Source of the DNA: Glo-17 sp964549735
GTDB taxonomy: Bacteria; Krumholzibacteriota; Krumholzibacteriia; LZORAL124-64-63
Assembly (NCBI GenBank): GCA_964549735.1
Contig: CAZJWO010000123.1
Coordinates: 1-10,064, forward strand
Reading direction: 5' to 3'
Length of the DNA: 10,064 bases
The notes under the pieces were generated by a model. The model saw only the letters and a program-made list of their open reading frames with translations, made no database searches and had not been told where the DNA came from. Position numbers and translations under genes: made by a program. The number at the start of each line of letters is the position of its first letter. The first letter of the stretch is position 1. Shown piece by piece: positions 7,315 through 10,064 of the stretch.

Positions 7315-7401
7315 GGTCGAGGTTCTTGACTACCGGTCCATGATGACGCCGCCGCGCTCGCGGCGCAAGCCGGCAGACTGCCGGACGGCGGTCGGAAGCA
7401 G

Positions 7402-7407
7402 AAGGGA
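7402..7407 (+). promoter_or_regulatory. Ribosome-binding site fixing the YjbQ-family start
   Basis: AAGGGA lies 7 nt before ATG 7415. The frame stays open upstream to an ATG at 7085, but that part overlaps the divergent phosphatase gene and has no family resemblance, so 7415 is the start. Confidence 0.75.
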
Positions 7408-7414
7408 AGCCTCC

Positions 7415-7843
7415 ATGGTCCACGGCGAGTACATCGAGCGCCGCACCCGCGGTTTCAGCGATCAACACGACCTGACCGCGGAGGTGCGCGCCATCGTGGC
7501 CCGCTCCGGCGTCGGCGAAGGCATCGCGACGGTCTTCGCCGTGGGCTCGACCGCGTCGATCACGACCATCGAGTTCGAGCCGGCGCTGTTGCGGGATATG
7601 GACGAGGCCCTGGAGAAGCTGTGGCCGCGGGACATGCGCTCGCATCACAGCCGGACCTGGGGCGACGACAACGGCTTCAGCCACCTGCGGGCCTCGTTCA
7701 TGGGCCCGGGATTGACGGTGCCCGTGCACCGCGGCGCGCCCGTGCTGGGGACCTGGCAGCAGATCGTGCTCATCGACCACGACAATGGTCCGCGCACGCG
7801 CAAGGTCTTCGTGCAGGTGCAGGGGGAGGCCGGCGGCGCCTGA
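7415..7843 (+). CDS. YjbQ/UPF0047 family protein
   Basis: The 142-residue protein matches the usual length of about 140 for UPF0047. Seen: EGIATVFAVGSTASITTIEFEP (from residue 35), RSHHSRTWGDDNGFSHLRAS (H77, H78, D84, D85, N86, H90), LTVPV, and LGTWQQIVLIDHDNGPRTRKV near the C-terminus. The clustered His/Asp residues are the conserved putative active site. Family members are annotated as secondary thiamine-phosphate synthases because E. coli YjbQ partly complements loss of ThiE; the true physiological reaction is uncertain. Odd point: the usual HT(S/T)A motif reads GSTA here (G44-A47), so its conserved His is absent. The GDDNG-HLRA and IEFEP forms resemble an archaeal-like subgroup of the family. 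No thiamine gene is nearby in this window. It has its own ribosome-binding site, is divergent from the phosphatase, and ends 104 bp before the next gene. Confidence 0.9.
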   Translation: MVHGEYIERRTRGFSDQHDLTAEVRAIVARSGVGEGIATVFAVGSTASITTIEFEPALLRDMDEALEKLWPRDMRSHHSRTWGDDNGFSHLRASFMGPGLTVPVHRGAPVLGTWQQIVLIDHDNGPRTRKVFVQVQGEAGGA

Positions 7844-7913
7844 ACGACGTGTGCTTGCGACGAGCGCTCCTTGCCTCCGCTGCCGCCCGTGACCAGCTTT
7901 GAGCGGCAGGTCC

Positions 7914-7923
7914 GTGCGATGCT
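7914..7923 (+). promoter_or_regulatory. Candidate extended -10 element for the fold-type I aminotransferase
   Basis: GTGCGATGCT carries a TGn extension before GATGCT, which ends 24 nt before ATG 7948. No convincing -35 box is found at a 16-18 nt distance. This is a weak call, based mainly on position and on similarity to GCGCGATACT before the SRAP gene. Confidence 0.25.
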
Positions 7924-7947
7924 TTCGCCTGACAAGGAGCGCCGTCC

Positions 7948-9255
7948 ATGCAAGCCCAGCTCTCGGCCCATTTCGCCTCCCGCCAGCCGAGCGTCATCCG
8001 GCTGGCGCAGATCGAATTCGCCCGCCGCCGCGACCCGGTCGAAGCGATCAACGTGGCGATCGGCAACGTCACGCTGCCCATGCATCCGGCGATGTGCGAA
8101 CGGCTGCGGCGGCTGGGCGAGCCCGGCAGCCCATTCGCCGAGGGCATCGTCCGCTACACGGCGACCGTGGGGCTCGCCGAGACGAACCGCGCGTTCCTGC
8201 ACATCATCGCGGCCAGCGGCCTGCAGACCGACGGGCTCTTCAGCCAGGTCACCGACGGCGGCAGCCAGGCGATGGAGTTGGTCGTCGTCGGCTGCTGCGG
8301 GCCGGCCGGCACGCGGGAGCGACCCCTGCTGCTGATCGACGCCGCGTACACGAACTACAAGAGCTTCGCCGAGCGGCTGGGCCGGCACACCGTCTCGATC
8401 ACGCGCCGCCTCGACGACGAGGGGCGCTTCAGCTTGCCGGATCTGGCCGCGATCGAGCGCGTCATCGTCGAGCATCGGCCCGGCGCCATGGTGGTGATCC
8501 CGTACGACAACCCCACGGGGCAGCTCTACACCCCCGCGCAGCTGGCGGACCTCGCCCGCCTCTGCGTCAAGTACGGCATGTGGCTGGTCAGCGACGAGGC
8601 CTATCGCGAACTCTACTATCGCGGCGACGCGCCGGTCAGCGTCTGGGGCCTGACCGAGTCGGCGGTGCCGGGCATCGCCGGGCGCCGCATCTCGATCGAG
8701 ACCAGCAGCAAGGTCTGGAACGCCTGCGGCCTGCGCATCGGCGCCCTCGTCACTGACAACGAGGATCTGCACACCCGGGCCGTGGCGGAGAACACGGCGG
8801 CGCTCTGCAGCAACCATATCGGCCAGTGGATCTTCGGCGCGCTGGCCGACCAGAGCCGCGCCGACCTGCAGGCCTGGTTCGCTCGCCAGCGCGAGTATTA
8901 TCGGGGCATGCTGGAGCACTTCACGACGACGACGCGCCGCCTGCTGCCGGGCGCGATCGTCTCGAGCCCCGACGCGAGCATCTATTCGGTCGTCGACGTG
9001 CGCAACATCACGACGGCCCAGTTCGACGCGCTCGACTTCGTGATCTGGTGCGCGCGGCAAGGCCGCTGCCTCATCGAGGGCCGGCAGCTCACGTTGCTCG
9101 TCGCGCCGATGGCCGGTTTCTACAGCCTGCCGCCGGGCCGTCCCAATCCCGGCCGGACACAGATGCGCATCGCCTACGTCGAGACGCCGCCGAACATGCG
9201 GCTGGTGCCGCCGCTGCTGGCCGAGCTGCTCGACAGCTACACCCAGGCGCGCTGA
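7948..9255 (+). CDS. Fold-type I (class I/II) PLP-dependent aminotransferase, substrate unknown
   Basis: This 435-residue enzyme has the aspartate-aminotransferase fold signature. Seen: INVAIGNVTLPMHP near the N-terminus, RYTATVGLAETNRAF, TDGGSQAME (cofactor phosphate region), IPYDNPTGQ with N188, VSDEAYRELYY with D216 and Y219, ETSSKVWNACGLRIGAL with Schiff-base Lys K255, and MRIAYVET with R407 as the likely substrate-carboxylate Arg. All key residues are present, so it should be active on an amino acid or a related amine. It is somewhat longer than typical members (about 390-410). The sequence does not let me separate aspartate, aromatic, branched-chain or LL-DAP type specificities, so no symbol is given. 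The start at ATG 7948 follows AAGGAG (7934-7939) with an 8-nt spacer. It follows the YjbQ gene on the same strand after 104 bp, and possibly has its own promoter. It converges on the SRAP gene. Confidence 0.9.
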   Translation: MQAQLSAHFASRQPSVIRLAQIEFARRRDPVEAINVAIGNVTLPMHPAMCERLRRLGEPGSPFAEGIVRYTATVGLAETNRAFLHIIAASGLQTDGLFSQVTDGGSQAMELVVVGCCGPAGTRERPLLLIDAAYTNYKSFAERLGRHTVSITRRLDDEGRFSLPDLAAIERVIVEHRPGAMVVIPYDNPTGQLYTPAQLADLARLCVKYGMWLVSDEAYRELYYRGDAPVSVWGLTESAVPGIAGRRISIETSSKVWNACGLRIGALVTDNEDLHTRAVAENTAALCSNHIGQWIFGALADQSRADLQAWFARQREYYRGMLEHFTTTTRRLLPGAIVSSPDASIYSVVDVRNITTAQFDALDFVIWCARQGRCLIEGRQLTLLVAPMAGFYSLPPGRPNPGRTQMRIAYVETPPNMRLVPPLLAELLDSYTQAR

Positions 9256-9283
9256 CGGAGGTTCGGCGCCACCGCGAGCCTCG

Positions 9284-9327
9284 CCGTGCCGCGGCAGCTC
9301 AGAAGAGGCCGAGCTGCCGCGGCGCGG
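9284..9327. terminator. Long GC-rich hairpin at a convergent gene junction
   Basis: A perfect 13-bp inverted repeat (9288-9300 with 9311-9323) encloses a 10-nt loop. It extends to 17 pairs through one T-G pair (CCG 9284-9286 with CGG 9325-9327). It lies 28 bp past the aminotransferase stop and covers the last codons and stop of the SRAP gene on the other strand. No T-run follows on either strand, so it would be an I-shaped rather than a canonical terminator. Confidence 0.6.
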
Positions 9328-9997
9328 AATCGCGCGCCGGCGCGCAGAGTTCGGGGCCTTCGGCCCCGGCGCGGCCGACCAGCGGCGCCACCGGCCAGGA
9401 TTGCAGCACGCCGTCAGGCGCCGGGACCAGCAGGTCGCGCAATCCGGCGCTGTGCGCGGGCGGCGTCGTCAGCCAACGCTCGTGCGCGGCAGGCGGCAGG
9501 ATCACCGGCATCCGGTCGTGCACCCCGGCGACGATCCGGTTGGCGGCGGTCGTCAGGATCGTGCAGGATTCGACGAGTTCGCCGCCGGGCGAAGTCCACT
9601 GCGACCACAGCCCGGCCAGGGCGAGCAAGCGGCCGTCGGCGCCGCTGAAGTAGAACGGCAGGCGCGGTGCGGGGCGTTGCCTCCACTCGTAGAAGCCGTC
9701 GATCGGCACGAGGCAGCGGCGGGCCGCGAAAGCCTCGCGGAAGGCCGGTTTCCGGGCCGCGGTCTCGCTGCGGGCGTTGAAGAGCCGGTCGCCGTCGCGC
9801 GGATCGGCGGCCCAGGGCGGGATCAGACCCCAGCGCAGATGATGGCAGGCGCGCGGGCCGGCGGCGGTGGCGCGCACGACGGCGATCGGCCGGCTCGGCG
9901 CGATGTTGTAGCGGGCTTCCAGCGGCGGTTCCGCCGGCAGTTCGAACTGCCGGGCCACCTCGCTGGCCGGGGACTTCAGAACGATGCGACCGCACAT
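9299..9997 (-). CDS. SRAP-domain protein (YedK/HMCES family), abasic-site DNA-protein crosslinker
   Basis: The 232-residue protein covers the whole SRAP domain. Seen: MCGR at the start with Cys2, which becomes the new N-terminus after Met removal; RYNIAPS (29-35); LRWGLIPPWA; FNARSET with N74 and E78; PIDGFYEW with E104; and GVHDRMPV with H160. These correspond to C2, N75, E105 and H160 of E. coli YedK. The family binds single-stranded DNA and forms a thiazolidine crosslink between Cys2 and an abasic site, shielding it during replication. The start at ATG 9997 has a perfect GGAGGT (10010-10005) 7 nt upstream and is fixed by the required Cys2. The last five residues are QLGLF, close to the bacterial sliding-clamp binding consensus. 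No SOS genes and no clear LexA box are seen in the 67 bp upstream inside the window. Confidence 0.96.
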   Translation of the reverse strand: MCGRIVLKSPASEVARQFELPAEPPLEARYNIAPSRPIAVVRATAAGPRACHHLRWGLIPPWAADPRDGDRLFNARSETAARKPAFREAFAARRCLVPIDGFYEWRQRPAPRLPFYFSGADGRLLALAGLWSQWTSPGGELVESCTILTTAANRIVAGVHDRMPVILPPAAHERWLTTPPAHSAGLRDLLVPAPDGVLQSWPVAPLVGRAGAEGPELCAPARDSAPRQLGLF

Positions 9998-10004
9998 GTC
10001 GCCG

Positions 10005-10026
10005 ACCTCCTGCTGGGCAGAGTATC
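10005..10026 (-). promoter_or_regulatory. SRAP gene upstream signals: Shine-Dalgarno and possible -10
   Basis: GGAGGT at 10010-10005 is a full Shine-Dalgarno match, 7 nt before ATG 9997. GATACT at 10026-10021 is a possible -10 box, 23 nt before the start, within GCGCGATACT. No matching -35 box is seen, and the window ends 38 bp further on. The ribosome-binding site is secure; the -10 is tentative. Confidence 0.5.
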
Positions 10027-10064
10027 GCGCTTGCCGCTGCGGCGCCAGCGCCGGCGCCGTCGGC

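Noticed and set aside
7304..7318. GTGCTATCCT followed by TGGTC as a promoter for the YjbQ gene
   Set aside because: The CCTT part is the phosphatase ribosome-binding site read from the other strand, and no -35 box is found, so I did not call it as a feature.
7085..7414. N-terminal extension of the YjbQ-family protein
   Set aside because: It overlaps the divergent phosphatase gene, has no family similarity, and a good ribosome-binding site precedes ATG 7415.
7880..7909. 7-bp inverted repeat between the YjbQ and aminotransferase genes
   Set aside because: The loop is 16 nt, there is no T-run, and such short GC-rich pairings are expected by chance.
1..10064. CRISPR array, tRNA, rRNA, insertion sequence, toxin-antitoxin or defence island
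   Set aside because: No spaced direct repeats, no tRNA-like cloverleaf, no transposase or integrase motifs and no defence-type genes were seen. Every large open region is explained by the genes listed.

Overview
The window reads as chromosomal DNA from a very GC-rich bacterium, probably Gram-negative. The evidence is a strong G/C bias at third codon positions, purine-rich Shine-Dalgarno sites, a polysaccharide co-polymerase next to a Wzx-type flippase, and an exported phosphatase with a signal peptide. I cannot name the phylum from sequence alone. A K+-dependent-type membrane pyrophosphatase beside surface-polysaccharide genes would suit several high-GC lineages, such as Myxococcota-like or FCB-related groups. 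No IS element, integrase, CRISPR array, tRNA or rRNA was seen.

Layout. (1) Positions 1-2693 (+) are the tail of a surface-polysaccharide cluster: a 5'-truncated chain-length (Wzz/PCP-type) protein overlaps a Wzx/MATE-like flippase by 4 bases (TTGA). (2) Positions 2694-4979 hold a weak hairpin, a candidate promoter, a leader with a strong predicted fold, and a full-length ion-pumping pyrophosphatase (+) closed by an 11-bp GC-rich terminator hairpin. (3) Positions 5013-6122 (-) encode a DegT/DnrJ/EryC1/StrS sugar aminotransferase. It appears to have its own strong promoter (CTGACA, 17-nt spacer, TATCAT with a TGn extension), which lies across the 3' end of the gene upstream of it. (4) Positions 6298-7302 (-) encode an exported Shewanella-like (PPP-type) metallophosphatase, divergent from (5) a YjbQ/UPF0047 protein at 7415-7843 (+). 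(6) Positions 7948-9255 (+) encode a fold-type I aminotransferase of unknown substrate. (7) It converges on an SRAP/YedK abasic-site DNA-crosslinking protein at 9299-9997 (-). A long perfect hairpin lies at that junction.

How the genes fit together. The co-polymerase and flippase belong to Wzx/Wzy-type export of lipid-linked glycans. The DegT aminotransferase would supply an amino-sugar nucleotide and may serve the same cluster, although it is inverted and separated by the pyrophosphatase. The remaining genes look like independent housekeeping or accessory units, each with its own ribosome-binding site. I see no convincing new multi-gene system. The most interesting details are a beta-clamp-like QLGLF tail on the SRAP protein, the promoter inside the phosphatase 3' end, the structured pyrophosphatase leader, and the altered HT(S/T)A motif of the YjbQ protein.
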